64,000 nt of DNA from Saxidomus purpurata (GCA_022818135.1 JAFMSR010000001.1:1395921-1459920); one strand, 5' to 3'; positions 41,850-55,830 are shown, numbered from the stretch's first letter. Notes: generated by a model from the letters alone, not told the origin. Made by a program: numbers and translations.

Positions 41850-42082
41850 GGTTCACCATCGTGACTAAGCCGCTGCAGCACAGTGCGAGTTCGTCCCAGG
41901 ATCACACTGTCCTATGTTCGACCTCAACCATGCAATGTCATGGTGACATATTCATTTCAAATTACCTCTCCCTCGCTCTCTTTGATGTTGATCTTGGGTG
42001 AGTCTCGAGAGCGATCAATCGGTCAAGTTGTAAGAACTTGTTGCGCAACCAAAATTATATAAATTACAATATAAATAAAGTA
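41850..42082 (+). repeat. tRNA-derived SINE
   Basis: A weak box B (GCGAGTTCGTCCC at 41885) is followed by a body and the 3' segment GTGAGTCTCGAGAGCGATCA, TAAGAACTTGTTGCGCAACC, then an AT-rich tail ending AATATAAATAAAG. The 3' segment matches the SINE in SAM intron 1, so two members of one family are present. Limits are approximate, and no clear target duplication was seen. Confidence 0.6.
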
Positions 42083-45000
42083 AGTTCAACAAAGTCTATA
42101 TTGTAACAGGTTAATACTAATACAATCTTTAACATTTCCGGAGAAAAAAAAGCCCGAAAAAGTTCTCTCGAGAAATGCTTGATTAAATTGTAAAAGCATT
42201 GCAAGAATTAATAAAGCTCTATGTGTGTTAAAGAAGGAGGCCTGCTCGATACAAGCTTATCATCCATCATATTTAAGCCCCCAAGTAATTATATTATGAA
42301 GCTATAATACTTTATAGCAGAACTGAGCCAAACATGGAGCGGCGAGACATAAAAACTAAATGGAATATTCTATTAGTCCTCCATTGGCGGTATTGATTGG
42401 TATCGGAATTAGAACATAAATTCCGATCGTGTTCCTGCGTCGGCTCGCAGGAAATGCGCATGTATGAAAATGTCTAAATAATTCAACATATTGAACAAGA
42501 ACATGACGAGTAGGCGATCTGAGGCCCAGTCATTCGATGTATATAAGGTTAAAAATAAAACATTTGTTTAATGCACATCTATAACACTTTCGTATTACTG
42601 TTACATAAGCAGTCTATAATGATAAATAATGCATGGTGCATCTTTCAAATTCTCAGTCTATCTTGTCGATGCAAGCATGTAATAGGCTGCTTGAAGAAAA
42701 ATATTTCACAGGAGCTTGCACTTCAAATACTAAAACATTTTAAGATTTCATGGTGCAACCGTCTGTTTGTAAGTTAACAAAAACTATTTCCTGACAGCCA
42801 ACTGTACATATCACAATCTCTCTTATCTCTTTTTCAATCCGTATTCTGTTTTTCTGCCTTAATTTGCAATCAGTTGATACGTCTGGTATTTTACAAGGAT
42901 ACTACTGTTTAGAAATTATTTCCATAGTTGAAATATTATGTGGGGGCCTCGTCTGATACATTACATGCATTTAACGATAACTTGCGCCTCATTGACATCT
43001 AGCAACTGTGTTCGTGTCATCCCAAACCCGGAAGAAAAGAAGTACAGCTCAAACTTAATAGCTTCACAAAGGAAATAAACACAAGCACTACCGATAGAGA
43101 TATTTGCAAGGAAACGGACGATTCTTGTCCTCTACGGTCCATCTGCCGGTCCTCATGTGATCTTTGTGAATAGTGCGTACAGAAGTCAATTCTAGTCATG
43201 CAATATTGATGTTTTACTTGCCGACAATGGCGTTTTCTGGCCTCGTTAATACTGAATACCAGCGCATTTTTCAGACAACTTTATTTCAAGTTTATTTCAA
43301 AGAACTCAAAGTCACTAGTGGAATTAAGATTTGCTCTATCCATAAACAAACAAGTGTTTCAGAATAAGTGACTGTATGTCGCTCGTTTAACACGCATGGC
43401 GTATCAAAGGTTAAATACATGTAGTTATGACTCCCCGAGCTTTTAGAGCTGTCATGGACTCTGACGTAAGCAATCTCAAGAAATGATAGTAAGGTTTTGT
43501 AACGCAGGCAGTTTTCTAGTTTCTTACAAGGATGTTTATGCACCGTATATTGATGAATAATTTCATCTTGTCTGAGTCTGATTTTGCAGGAAATATACAG
43601 ATAGTGTTATTTTTTTCAAAAGAATAGTTAAGTTACATATCCTTCTGTTTCCTCGTGCATAGCTACTAACATACTTAAACTCTTTTGCATTGATGCCAAT
43701 GGCCCTTGTAAAAGTTGTTCCAGACAGAGTTAAATGGAGTGAGACAAATTTGTTAACATATTTTGCTAAGACTGATTTACTGAGGGAAACTTAAAACAAA
43801 GCCGAACATCACTAAAATAAAACACTTGTATCGCATCACAAAAACAGATGGTACAAATTTTATTGTGTTTAACGCTGCTCGGTTTCATTTGCCGTTGAAA
43901 ACAAATGAGATACTAATACATAAATATAAATCTTAAGGCTAAAATCAACACTAGAAGTAAACATCTAGGTAGGAATTTGCAAAAATCGATTGAAAAATGC
44001 TGTGTTGAACCGTAGTTACACGAGAAAAAATGACCGCTTGTCAGCACGTGTGATATAGTCGATCGAAAATAGTCTGTGAAAGTTATGGCACATAATGTGT
44101 TTACTTTTTATAGGAACAGAAAAGAATATCTCAGTGCAGGAAAAGGCAAATAAAACGAATGAACGGTTTGGGAGGCATCCTATAGGATATACATGATATA
44201 GGGGTGGAGGCGAAGCAATGACATGTTTCCAAGAAAGCCAAGGAAAGCACATGCGACAACACTTTTGGAACTAAACACAGAGAACTGAATATCTGCATGG
44301 CGCCCGTGGTCTGTTCCGATCCTCTTCCTGGAATGACTTAAGCAAAAGTATAATTTGTACTTTCATGCACTTTAATATCACAACCTTGAGACATACGTTT
44401 CGGGAACGTCAAAAGACCAAACGAAATGTCACATTAAACACGTGTTATATTTACGGTCGAATAACACACCGTGTATATATACGTTCCGGGACATATACGG
44501 TTCACATGCTGGTTTTACGGCACCGCTACACTATATGTTTATATTGGAATTTAAAAAGCGTTTGCAACGCTTTTTTAACAATATTTGTAGTCACTTGTTG
44601 CAAATAAAAAAATATATAGACTCGTGAATTCACAACCGTTAATGGTGGATAAAGTGCAAGAAGACTGAGAGTTTTATAATACAGAACAAATAGAAAGAAA
44701 TAAAAACAATAAACATCTATATTGGCTAACATTCCTCAGTTGCACAAGAGTCAACAAGGTAGAGTTGCGTGATGATTTACTAATGACATTGCCTGACCCT
44801 AGAGATCGCTTCAGTGTTGACATGTACTACAGCATTCTCTTACAAATCTAATACAAGGTTTAAGAATAATTCATGTTATATTGTTATTGGGAAGCATCTT
44901 TAGACGTCATCGTATAGCAGATATACGACGACAAGATGCGAACTTAGTTTTCAGTAAGAAACCTGTATCGTTTGTTTCAATGTGTTTGTGTCGTGCTTTG

Positions 45001-47658
45001 AATTTTTAATTTGGAACTGCAAAACTTTTCCAAATACAAAACTTCTTTCTTATAGCAATCTGCAACTCTAGCATAAAAACATCTTGCTTCAAGTACCAAA
45101 CTGTCAATTGATATACATGTATTTTTCGGCATTCACCTTCAACATTTTACTATATTCATGTATTTACAGTAAGCACAAAACAGCCATGTGTCAGCACTTT
45201 TACTCAAATGCACATTCTTTGGTTAGAAATATTTAGTTGTTTAAATATTAACAGAAGTATCACAGGCTCATTTTGAAAATCCATACATTTTAATCGAAAC
45301 CATAAATGTTGCAAAGCATTTACAAGAATCGATGCAAACAATGTTATTCCGGTAACACAACCTCCGCACTGTCTTTCTCGCTATTTACATATCTCCATTA
45401 TCCATGGGAAATTGCTTGAAAAGTATTAGTGAAGAGATAGTTTGTATAGGAAAAAAGAAACAATTATATGTAATCAGAAATCGCGCCATTGATCGGTGAC
45501 TCGCTTGTTATAATGGAGGTCATAGCTTTATGGACCATGATGATTAAACTGACAAAAGGATGATATAAAAGAACTTAACATTTGAACCTCGTCGTCATAA
45601 AAAGTACGTAACATAGATATTAATGGCAAAGAGAAAAATGAGTGATATTTTTCTTTTTCGGTCAGGTGACCATTTTTTCCAACTGAAATGACATTAAAAT
45701 ATGTATGTTGCGTGCAAACATACTGTGTCGATATGGGAAAATAATTGCACAGTAATCCTCACTTGAGTTGAGTTGCTCGATTTTTGCGTGTTTTGAGGGG
45801 AAACGGGTAACGCACGGGCACCTGCATTAGGTAAATGGTTTTTATCGAAGAAACAGAGAGTAGTTTGCGCTTCAACATGTCAGATGCAAACTTGTTAAGG
45901 ATTTGCAACCCGGAATGCAAACTTTTAATGGAAATCAATGTCATTTGTATATTTGTCGGGCACGAAGTCCAAAATCGATCATGTTTTAAGTTGCCTTTCT
46001 TACATTATAGAGTATAGAAAAAGCCGTTCTGAACGGAATGGTTTACCTTTGAATTTAATGGGATTTGGGAAATTCGACCCTGTTAAATTGAAGAACATTT
46101 GTAATAAAGTGAATAGTAATAAGACGAATTGTTCTGTGAGTGTTGTTTTGAAAAATCTTTTTACCAATGACAACGGATTTGTTTTCTGAAATATGCACAA
46201 CAAGCTTTTCTTTGAATTAAATTAAAAGTATCAAAAATCTGTCATGGTAGTTAGTAAGCACAAAAGTCCTCTGGACCGATGCTTTGATCCTGGATGCTTA
46301 TGTGTTTTCATAGCCTCAAAACACTAGAGATAATATTGTACAGCATAATAACAAAATACTTATGCGGTATTTTTTTTCAAAATCAGATTATACGCACGAA
46401 AAGACTCACGTCTGCACCGACACATTCATATACCCGTCCTATGCAGGGCTATTAATTGGATGACAAAGAAACAAGTAACAACAACTGATTTTTATAAAGA
46501 AAGGGTATACAACACAACTCTTTTCAAACTCCTTAGTCTCATTGTTTGCTGAACAAATTCATTATTGCATGTCATGGTTATAAATGAAATGATGCAAGTA
46601 CAAATAGAAAAAAAACAATTAACCGCTTCGAAGTTTTCCCCCTTTTCACGACACACAACCGTACAGCTACAAGAACATAGTTATTTGCTACGTAAATAAA
46701 TAAAATACATGTATAAAAAGTAGCCGTGTTTAAGATTTGCCACTGATATCAAATAACTGTTCCGTTTTTCCAAGAAAATTCTGCATAAAAAAAACCTAAT
46801 TCTTCCAGTGTTTATTATTGACTGTGTCTCTCTTTCTTGATCAATTATGTATACAATAGCTAAGAAATCCGAGAACCTACATCGTTGCAAGTGTTTCAGT
46901 ACACTTAACTTGCCACTTTACGTTATTCGATTTATTGACTTTGGAGGCCATGTTCGATTACTTGCTTGAAAATCCATTATCCCTTTAAATATATGGATAC
47001 TGCTATTATAATCGACCAAACTATTAACCTACAATCATAGACGAAGGGCATTGTACTTTCATTTTGCAGGACGTGTAAGGAGTATGATCTATTAGCTTTT
47101 TTTGTTATATTCGTTCACGATCCTTTCATGAATATTATCTTAACTCTGTAAATTATTTTCTGGATCGATTTTGTTTGCTTGCAGATTAATCGATTTGAAA
47201 TCTGCCTTTAACTCAGCAGCAATTTTCTATAAAAGAAACTGACGAGAAATAATTTTGTAGACACTTTCATGCAAGTCAGCATAGTGAAATTTCACTGGGA
47301 GAAAAATGTACCACGCACTGTGCTTTTTAGGGCAGAGGTTTCCATCCCAAGGGGATATAATAGTGTTGGCGGTTACCTGCTATAGCGCTGTTGAAAGTGT
47401 CACACTTGTTTTCACATTAACATTATTACGTTTTGCTTTGATGTACGAACTTGTTTACCCAAGTTGGTTTTTGCTTACTTTATATGGAGATCATTAGCGA
47501 ATTACTGGCTGAAACACTTGTACCACAAGGACAAAGTGCTCAGTCTGACACTCGTAGTACCATTTGAAAAAAATGTTCCCTTAGTTGCAACACCATAGTC
47601 AATAGAACTGATACAGAAATAGATATTTCTCATTTTGAGGAAGCGAGTTGCTTCCCAA
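42083..47658. other. Gene-free stretch
   Basis: No supported gene. Around 45835-46189 two + frames that overlap in different phases both look moderately protein-like and could be one decayed, frameshifted coding fragment; no family is recognised. Confidence 0.5.
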
Positions 47659-47858
47659 AGTCATAAAACAGGAAAGTTACTTACAGTTACCCTTACACAG
47701 TCATAAACCAGGAAAGTATGTCACAGTTACCCTTACACAGTCATTAACCAGGAAAGTTAGTCACAGTTACCCTTACACAGTCATAAACCAGGAAAGTTAG
47801 TCACAGTTACCCTTACAAATTCATAAACCAGGAAAGTTAGTCACAGTTACCCTTACAC
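47659..47858. repeat. Five-copy 40-bp tandem repeat
   Basis: Five units of 40 bases (AGTCATAAACCAGGAAAGTT then AGTCACAGTTACCCTTACAC) begin at 47659, 47699, 47739, 47779 and 47819 with no length change. Only a few substitutions separate them, so the array is recent. No coding or regulatory role is evident. Confidence 0.9.
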
Positions 47859-49772
47859 CACTTCTCTAAACATTCGCATATTCAAAAATGATTCTTTTAA
47901 TTGTGGAAATTTGAATAACAATAAAACGTGTTGCGCCAGTTAAACTTTGCAATAAACAGTATCAATAATTAAACACATAAATTTCATTGATAAAACTTAA
48001 CAATATTTTCATTCATAATTACGACTCGTTCTGCAACAGCACAGCGTAGATAGTGCTTATGCGCAGATAATCTGTCGTAAATGCTTTATTTTAAACTGTC
48101 TTTCAGACATGGTTTCTTGTTCGATTGTCCGGAGACATATACGATCAGGAAGATTATGATCTGATATTTCTACATATGCACAGTTTTGTATGTATTATGC
48201 AATAACAAACATTTAAACACATGTTAAACTATACCGAATATCGGGAATTTTACATAAAAGCAGATAGCAAATACAGGATTCAGCTGACTTATGGTGGGTT
48301 CATTGCACATTCGTCAAAAATTGATTTCCTCTCTAGTCTGATGCAATAGTACATGTAAATTATGTGTATCTGTAAATCACCATCTGTTTCCTGCCTGCCC
48401 GGTTTTGCAACATTTTGTGTAATACTTTTTCACATATGCATTGCAACGATGTCCTTTATGCTTGTTTCCTATATGAACGTTGCATGTCTATACAAGAAAT
48501 GGAAATCGAAAGTTTCAAGCAATCAACAAAAATAAATTCTTCATATTCAATAGAAAAGGTAAGACTCGAACCTACATATCCGTTTCGCTTTCCTACAGTA
48601 CTTTCAGTGCTTTGATAATTTAAACAATAATACCCAGTTCACAAAATCAAGCCAAGGTATGACGACGAATAGTCTTGGTTTCGGTACATGGTCAAACGTT
48701 GATAATATCTTAAGAATATCAGAGAGATTGAGAAGAAAACCCCTGAGAGAAGTATAAAAAGTTTCCAAATCGCATTACAAAAAAAAACGTGATTATTCCA
48801 TATAGGATAGTACGGACGGTACACATGTCTTGTGAACGTCAGTTATATAGGCTGATTAGTGTACAAAGTTAATGTAATCTTCATGCATTCATGATTATTT
48901 ACTGTGTTATCCCTTAGTTTTAGTTTTATGTACTTTTAGCACTGAATGTACTTTCACTGTTCCAAATCTCGTCTGCGACGGAAAAAAGGCACGAAGATTA
49001 TACTTGATAGCTTTAGTGTGCACAGAAAGTGCTCGATTATTTAGTGTTTAATTAAGCATCCGTAAACTTTGGATTAGTGCAACGGCACTAATGATTCATA
49101 GCTTAAAGCTACTGAAGGATGTTATATGAGCTTTATGCAGCCGTATTCATGCATAATTCGATTGAATGTTTGATCCGTGTACGTGCAGTAGCTGATAAAA
49201 GTTGCATCATTCCAATTACCCGTCCCCGCTGCTTTAAGAGACGGCATGGAGAGCTGTTTTCTGCAGCTATTGGTTACATACACGAAACTAAAAAAAAACT
49301 CACTCATACGGATGAACTTTGATAATTCTTTACGGATCGCAGTCTTTTTATTTAAATTTATTATTAATAATTCATTTACTTTGTCAGTTTTGCAGCACGG
49401 CTGTTGCTTTTTCAGAAGGCGCGACACAAGTGATTAATGCTCCAACATTGCTGAACATATTTTAGTGTTTTTATTTGTTTGTTTCTTTAAGGAATGTAAA
49501 ACCAGTAAGTTTACATCTCTCAAAAAAGGCAGGCGGAAGTTCATGTAACACTATAAAATTAAATTAAAAATTTAAAGAAGTCTTTTCATGTTGTGACGCT
49601 AAAGGAATAAACCCGTCCCAATGCAACGGATCGGAAGTGGATATGATTGACGCAAATGCCAATTTTTCTAGCATATATGTTCTAGAGCCTCGTATCTGCC
49701 ACTTTTGTCCGGTTAAGATAGCAAAGCCACAAATCCTGATGTTCGGTCGGCCGCGCGACAACGAGACCTCCC

Positions 49773-49960
49773 AATATGCAGCGAGACAGAACGTAAGCCC
49801 GATACCTGAGCATACACAAAAAGCGCCCTAAAACTGACGTTGTGGCTTGTGCGACAGAATGCTAGTCGAGCACATGCCAAAATCAGCGCACTAAACATGT
49901 ATTGTGGCTGGCGCAACAGAACAAACACAAAACCAAACTCTGAATGCAGTGCTGTCGATC
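49773..49960. repeat. Diverged tandem repeat of about 62 bp in a GC-richer island
   Basis: Three imperfect blocks start near 49775, 49840 and 49902. The best match is TTGTGGCTTGTGCGACAGAA against TTGTGGCTGGCGCAACAGAA, 62 bases apart; the first block (ATGCAGCGAGACAGAACG) is weaker. The surrounding 49.6-50.0 kb is clearly richer in G+C than its neighbours and has overlapping open frames on both strands, which suggests an old repeat and not a gene. Confidence 0.45.
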
Positions 49961-50829
49961 GCACCAAAATGGCACTTTCACTTTACCCGTTATGGGCGGG
50001 GGCGACAATACGACATGTTCTGTTTCATTTACATCATTAATAATAACCTAATTTTCAATAATCTTATTGTCACTAACTCAATTTTACGGATAAACGAGCG
50101 AATAATATACATCAAGGGTAAGGCGGCGTCTTGATTCATTCAAGAACGAAACAGTATGACCCTGAGAGCAAAACAATTCGCGAAGATATGGATCGATAGA
50201 CACTGAACAAATTCAATAATCTGGAGTTTGTAGCTTCCGCCTGATTATAGTATTAAATGTATATTGGTGGATGGACGTATATTCACTTCTATAAATAATT
50301 GAGCTACATTACTACAGGCGAAAGATGGAGAAAATGTACCTGCAAAAGACAATACCAAGCACGAGGGTTGTGTCAATACATGTTCAACATTTAATTGATA
50401 AACTATATTTCTAAAACATTAAGAAAATAGAAATCTATAGGCGATATCTTATTTATTTAAGATCTTTGTAAACTCAACTGTGTACTGTGTAATACTTGTT
50501 TTGCTCAAAAACCGCGAACCCTTCACGTCAGTTGAAATGCAAAAACAAATCAGTACTTCCTGTAACCATCAAAATTGATAAACACATTGTAGTGTTTTAG
50601 GCTTGAAATACATGTACCACATATATACATGTATCTCCACACAGATTGTCATTAGACGAAACATTTGGTGAAGCGGGACAGGTAACACCTAATCAATAGG
50701 TGCCCGTACATTTGTATACACATGTGTGTTCATGCTCTTTTTTGAAAAAAAAGTAACGCTAAATGCTAACTACAAAATGATATTTTCATTGAAATAATTC
50801 TTAAAGTAGTGATGCCGCAATATGTAGTA

Positions 50830-51447
50830 CAGTAAACCCCGCTTATAACGAACTCCTTGGGATCATTGAAATGCGTTCGTTATATTAGGAGTTTGTTATA
50901 TCCATATAACATTTTCATATAAAATAAAGAAATTTATTTTATGTTTTCCAGTGAATTATAGTGTTTTCTCAGTGAAATAAAAGTGATAATCCACAGTTTT
51001 GAAACAGTGGATTACCATTTTTATTTTTCACTGTTTTGCAATCTTGAACCCGGATTTACGTCAAAAAGTATACCGAGCGTAATTAATGCTGGAAACCATG
51101 CGACGATGACGTCGTTTAAATGACGTCATTTGCGCTATGTTTCTGATGACGTTTCCCGCGATTTTCGACATTTTGTAGAAATAAACTCAATAAAAGTAGA
51201 GTTTTAACCATAAAATAAACAGAAAAATTGTTGGTGTCGGTGTAATATCACGTTAATTTCACTCGTGAACACCAAAAGTTGTTATTTTCACTCGTGGCTG
51301 CGCCACTCGTGAAAATATCACTTTTGGTGCCCACTCGGTGAAATTATAACGTGATCTTACACCGAAACCAACAATTATCCTCTATATTATTTTTCGTTAT
51401 ATCCGGATTTTCGTTATATCAGCAGTCGTTATACACGGAGTTTACTG
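50830..51447. mobile_element. TA-flanked CAGT...ACTG MITE (pogo/Tc1-mariner type)
   Basis: The left end CAGTAAACCCCGCTTATAAC pairs with the right end, whose reverse complement is CAGTAAACTCCGTGTATAAC. Both are flanked by TA (50828-50829 and 51448-51449), the expected target duplication of Tc1/mariner-superfamily elements; CAGT ends suggest the pogo branch. There is no transposase frame in its 618 bases, so it is non-autonomous. It contains a hairpin at 50985-51016 and a larger fold-back at 51226-51376. Confidence 0.8.
51226..51376. repeat. 151-bp fold-back inside the MITE
   Basis: Left arm AATTGTTGGTGTCGGTGTAA...TTTTCACTCGTGGC mirrors right arm GCCACTCGTGAAAA...TTACACCGAAACCAACAATT, with only scattered mismatches and almost no loop (centre TGGCTGCGCCA near 51301). 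It may be a separate fold-back element that inserted into the MITE, or an expanded internal palindrome. Confidence 0.8.
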
Positions 51448-53361
51448 TAATGACACCTAGTAATATAGAAATAGTTTTGGCATAATGTACATATTTGTTT
51501 TAAATTGTTTTTTATTGCAAAAGAACTTATTTGACTGGATTACAAAAAAAAATATTCGCAAGTTTACCACTTATAATAATCTATACAACAACTGAAAAGA
51601 ATACATATGCCATTGAAAAAAAACCAACGTATTGATGCACCGATCGTTGATGTGGTTTTTAAATCGATGTCAGTTTGTGAAAACCTGAGGTAAACCGAGA
51701 TGCCAATTACAGCCTTTGAACTGCTCGCGTTCATTTTAATAATCATAAGAATTTTAATAGCATGAATAAGAAGAAATTTGTGTCGTCAAATTATATACTT
51801 TTTATTTCTTGTTTGATTTTCTAATTTTGTTTTTTTCCTGCAACACATTGTTGTCATGTGTAAATTTCGCGGAAGTAGATAAAACCTAGAAAAGTAGTCA
51901 TTTGTATGCCTACACGACTCAACGACTCATTGAAAACGCACAGAACTATTTTGAAAAGCGTATGAGTGGGAAGTGCAGTGGAGATCATGTGACATTTTAC
52001 CCAAAGCTGATTGACATCATTGGAAGACTGATTACTAAAATTAATCAATTTCAAGCAATATACACCACACATGGCATAAAAAGACAGAACAAAACTGAGT
52101 AGACAGTTACTCCTGGCAATACATACAATAGTGCATCTAGTAAATATAAATTTACATTGATTTACTAGCACAGGCGGCACAGTTCAACACAAAGATGAGG
52201 GCACACCCAAAACACACTACTTCCAGCATTACACTAAACGCGATATAATCGCGGACAAGACAGCTAAGAAAAATCACAAAAAACTTAAATACATTGTCTT
52301 TTCTGTATCGAAACAAGTAGTAACAAAAAATAAGTGAAATACATTAACCTGTGTCATTACAAATTCTTAGTTTTTGGAAAGTTAACCCACGGTACGCTTG
52401 GGTGTGTAATTATACGCTTGACCTTTTGGTGTGCTTATTTATATTCTTACTTATGGGATCTAACAACAAAAACAATATGATATAACGGAAAAGACATTGT
52501 ACCTATTTACCGTTTCAACGGGAAAAGCTATCTAGGCAGAATATGCCAAATCTCTACTCTTCATTTGGCAATCAAAATTAATATCCTTTGGCAATTAGGA
52601 TTAGTGGTACCTCCTTTTAGACAATACATTAAAGTTTAACAACATCATGTGAGAATGCTCGGGTCGACAGTAAACGCCCCTCTCAGACATTATACACCAA
52701 GTAAAGTAAAGTAAAAATGTTCTCTTAACACAATACAGAAACAAAGAACATACTACACATATTTTATACATTTGCAAAATAGCAAAACAGCCATAAGTGG
52801 TGGCACCGTCCATGTTCTTATGGACTGAAAATGTAAAAATTAAGCCCCTCCGCTGTCAAGACAAATTACCCTAACATAAGATTAACATAATTGCAGTATT
52901 AAATATAAATATCTATATATCATAGATACTAAACTGTTTATCAATAACAACACGGGATCTGTCTGTATACAAACTATAAAGGTATCATTTAAAATTGTAT
53001 TTTGTCATATAATTACGCTAGAACTTTATTACGTTGTCATAACATTGAGCCCTGCTTTAATTTTATCCAGTTGTTGTTTGCTGTTACATCTAACTACAAT
53101 TAAATTTAACTTCGCCGTTGTCCTGTTTTACTGTTATTTTCATGTTTACATCAGCTTTCACTAAAACTTTATTACGCTGATTATTAGCATAATGTTAACC
53201 TGCCATTTTGCCACTCCTGATTACCCTGCAACTTTACTCCTGCAAGGATTGGTCCGAAATTATGAAAGTTAAACAGTCTAAAACACCGTTGGACATCCCC
53301 AATAAATGAGCCTGCAGACATCTTGAGTTGTTAAACGATCAACACCTTTGCAGTTGCATGT
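51448..53361. other. Gene-free stretch between MITE and minisatellite
   Basis: Only short frames on both strands (such as 51854-52180, minus), none recognisable. No strong splice pairs were seen. Confidence 0.5.
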
Positions 53362-55574
53362 TTGTAACTTCATTTTACAATCGAAAAGCGAGGAAATAAA
53401 ACAATTGCAAGCGCTTGAAAAAGGATGCATGGTTGTAACTTCTTTTAACAATCGAAAAGCGAGGAAATAAAACATTTTGTAAGCGCTTGAAAAAGAATGC
53501 ATGGTTGTAACTTCTTTATACAATTTATAAGCGAGGAAATAAAACAATTGTAAGCGCTTGAAAAGGAATGCATGTTTGTAACTTCTTTTTACAATTTATA
53601 AGCGAGGAAATAAAACATTTTGTAAGCGCTTGAAAAAGAATGCATTTTTGTAACTTCTTTTTACAATCGAAAAGCGAGGAAATAAAACAATTGTAAGCGC
53701 TTGAAAAAGAATGCATGGTTGTAACTTCTTTTTAAAATCGAAAAGCGAGGAAATAAAACAATTGTAAGCGCTTGAAAAAGAATGCATGGTTGTAACTTCT
53801 TTTTACAATTGAAAAGCGAGGAAATAAAACAATTGTAAGCGCTTGAAAAAAAATTCATTTTTGTAACTTCTTTTTACAATCGAAAAGCGAGGAAATAAAA
53901 CAATTGTAAGCGCTTGAAAAAGAATGCATTTTTGTAACTTCTTTTTACAATTGAAAAGCGAGGAAATAAAACAATTGTAAGCGCTTGAAAAGGAATGCAT
54001 GGTTGTAACTTCTTTTTACAATCGAAAAGTGAGGAAATAAAACAATTGTAAGCGCTTGAAAAAGAATGCATGGTTGTAACTTCTTTATACAATTTATAAG
54101 CGAGGAAATAAAACATTTTGTAAGCGCTTGAAAAGGAATGCATGGTTGTAACTTCTTTATACAATTTATAAGCGAGGAAATAAAACAATTGTAAGCGCTT
54201 GAAAAGGAATGCATGTTTGTAACTTCTTTTTACAATTGAAAAGCGAGGAAATAAAACATTTTGTAAGCGCTTGAAAAAGAATGCATGCTTGTAACTTCTT
54301 TATACAATTTATAAGTGAGGAAATAAAACATTTTGTAAGCGCTTGAAAAAGAATGCATGGTTGTAACTTCTTTATACAATTTAAAAGCGAGGAAATAAAA
54401 CAATTGTAAGCGCTTGAAAAGGAATGCATGTTTGTAACTTCTTTTTACAATTTATAAGCGAGGAAATGAAACATTTTGTAAGCGCTTGAAAAGGAATGCA
54501 TGGTTGTAACTTCTTTTTACAATCGAAAAGCGAGGAAATAAAACATTTTGTAAGCGCTTGAAAAAGAATGCATGGTTGTAACTTCTTTTAACAATTGAAA
54601 ATCGAGGAAATAAAACAATTGTAAGCGCTTGAAAAGAAATGCATGTTTGTAACTTCTTTTTACAATTGAAAATCGAGGAAATAAAACAATTTTAAGCGCT
54701 TGAAAAAGAATGCGTGTTTGTAACTCCTTTTTACAATTGAAAAGTGAGGAAATAAAACGATTGTAAGCGCTTGAAAAAGAATGCATGGTTGTAACTTCTT
54801 TTTACAATTGAAAAGCGAGTAAATAAAACAATTGTAAGCGCTTGAAAAGGAATGCAAGGTTGTAACTTCTTTTTACAATTGAAAAGCGAGGAAATAAAAC
54901 GATTGTTAGCGCTTGAAAAAGAATGCATGTTTGTAACTTCTTTTTACAATTGAAAAGTAAGGTAATAAAACAATTGTAAGCGCTTGAAAAGGAATGCATG
55001 TTTGTAACTTCTTTTTACAATTGAAAAGCGAGTAAATAAAACAATTGTAAGCGCTTGAAAAGGAATGCATGTTTGTAACTTCTTTTTACAATTGAAAAGC
55101 GAGGAAATAAAACAATTGTAAGCGCTTGAAAAAGAATGCATGGTTGTAACTTCTTTTTACAATTGAAAAGCGAGTAAATAAAACAATTGTAAGCGCTTGA
55201 AAAGGAATGCATGGTTGTAACTTCTTTATACAATTGAAAAGCGAGTAAATAAAACAATTGTAAGCGCTTGAAAAAGAATGCATGGTTGTAACTTCTTTTT
55301 ACAATAATTATTATTGAAAAGCGAGGAAATAAAACATTTTGTAAGCGCTTAAAAGAAATGTATGTTTGTAACTTCTTTTTACAATTGAAAAGTGAGGAAA
55401 AAAACATTTTGTAAGCACTTGAAAAGGAATGCATGGTTGTAACTTCTTTTAAAAACTGAAAAGCGAGGAAATAAAACAATTGTAAGCGCTTGAAAAGGAA
55501 TACATGGTTGTAACTTCTTTTAGCAACTGAAAAGCGAGGAAATAAAACAATTGTAAGCGTCTGGAAAGGAATGG
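53362..55574 (-). repeat. 71-bp minisatellite, about 31 copies
   Basis: Tandem units of 71 bases reading, on the + strand, TTGTAACTTCTTTTTACAAT, TGAAAAGCGAGGAAATAAAA, CAATTGTAAGCGCTTGAAAA, GGAATGCATGG. Variants recur: ATACAATTTATAAGCG for the centre-left part and CATTTTGTAAG for the right part. One copy near 55303 carries an AT-rich insertion. Each unit can fold: TTACAATTG and CAATTGTAA form a 9-bp stem around an 18-base loop, and AAGCGCTT is a palindrome. Minus-strand frames of about 65 codons run through neighbouring copies in all three frames because 71 is not a multiple of three; this argues against coding. Confidence 0.95.
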
Positions 55575-55744
55575 TAGGACATATAACGGTCAGCTAACAA
55601 CGGGTGGCTGTTGGATTTCCAACCGGATGACTGCTTACATACCTGACACGGCGTTACAATCAAAGCGACAACAGTGTTTCAAACATAAACTAAGTGCATG
55701 GCAAAGTCCCGCGAGTACCGCAGCACACAACTAAATAAATCGCT

Positions 55745-55830
55745 GACCCTCCGTGGCTGAGTGGTTAATGGTGTTGACTAAAACATCACCGGATTCAGCA
55801 GATATATGTCGTTTTAACAGCACAGATCTT
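55745..55830 (+). repeat. tRNA-like SINE head fragment
   Basis: CTCCGTGGCTGAGTGGTTAA is a near-perfect pol III box A region as in tRNA-Ser/Leu-type SINE heads, followed by a degenerate anticodon-like part. No box B or cloverleaf follows in place, so it is a decayed or truncated SINE head and not a tRNA gene. It lies about 170 bases past the 71-bp array. Confidence 0.4.

Noticed and set aside
45835..46189. Two overlapping + frames that could be one frameshifted gene
   Set aside because: Composition is suggestive, but no family is recognised and the junction cannot be placed; kept only as a note in the stretch description.
48540..48600. Minus-strand tRNA-like GGTTCGAGTC
   Set aside because: An isolated box-B-like word without box A, pairing arms or a SINE body.
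49564..49967. Gene in the GC-richer island
   Set aside because: Frames on both strands overlap and the DNA contains a diverged tandem repeat; no domain was recognised.
53278..55479. Many minus-strand frames of 65-154 codons with repeated MHSFSSAYNCF-like words
   Set aside because: They are produced by the 71-bp array. The same DNA is read in all three frames with regular stops, so no protein is indicated.
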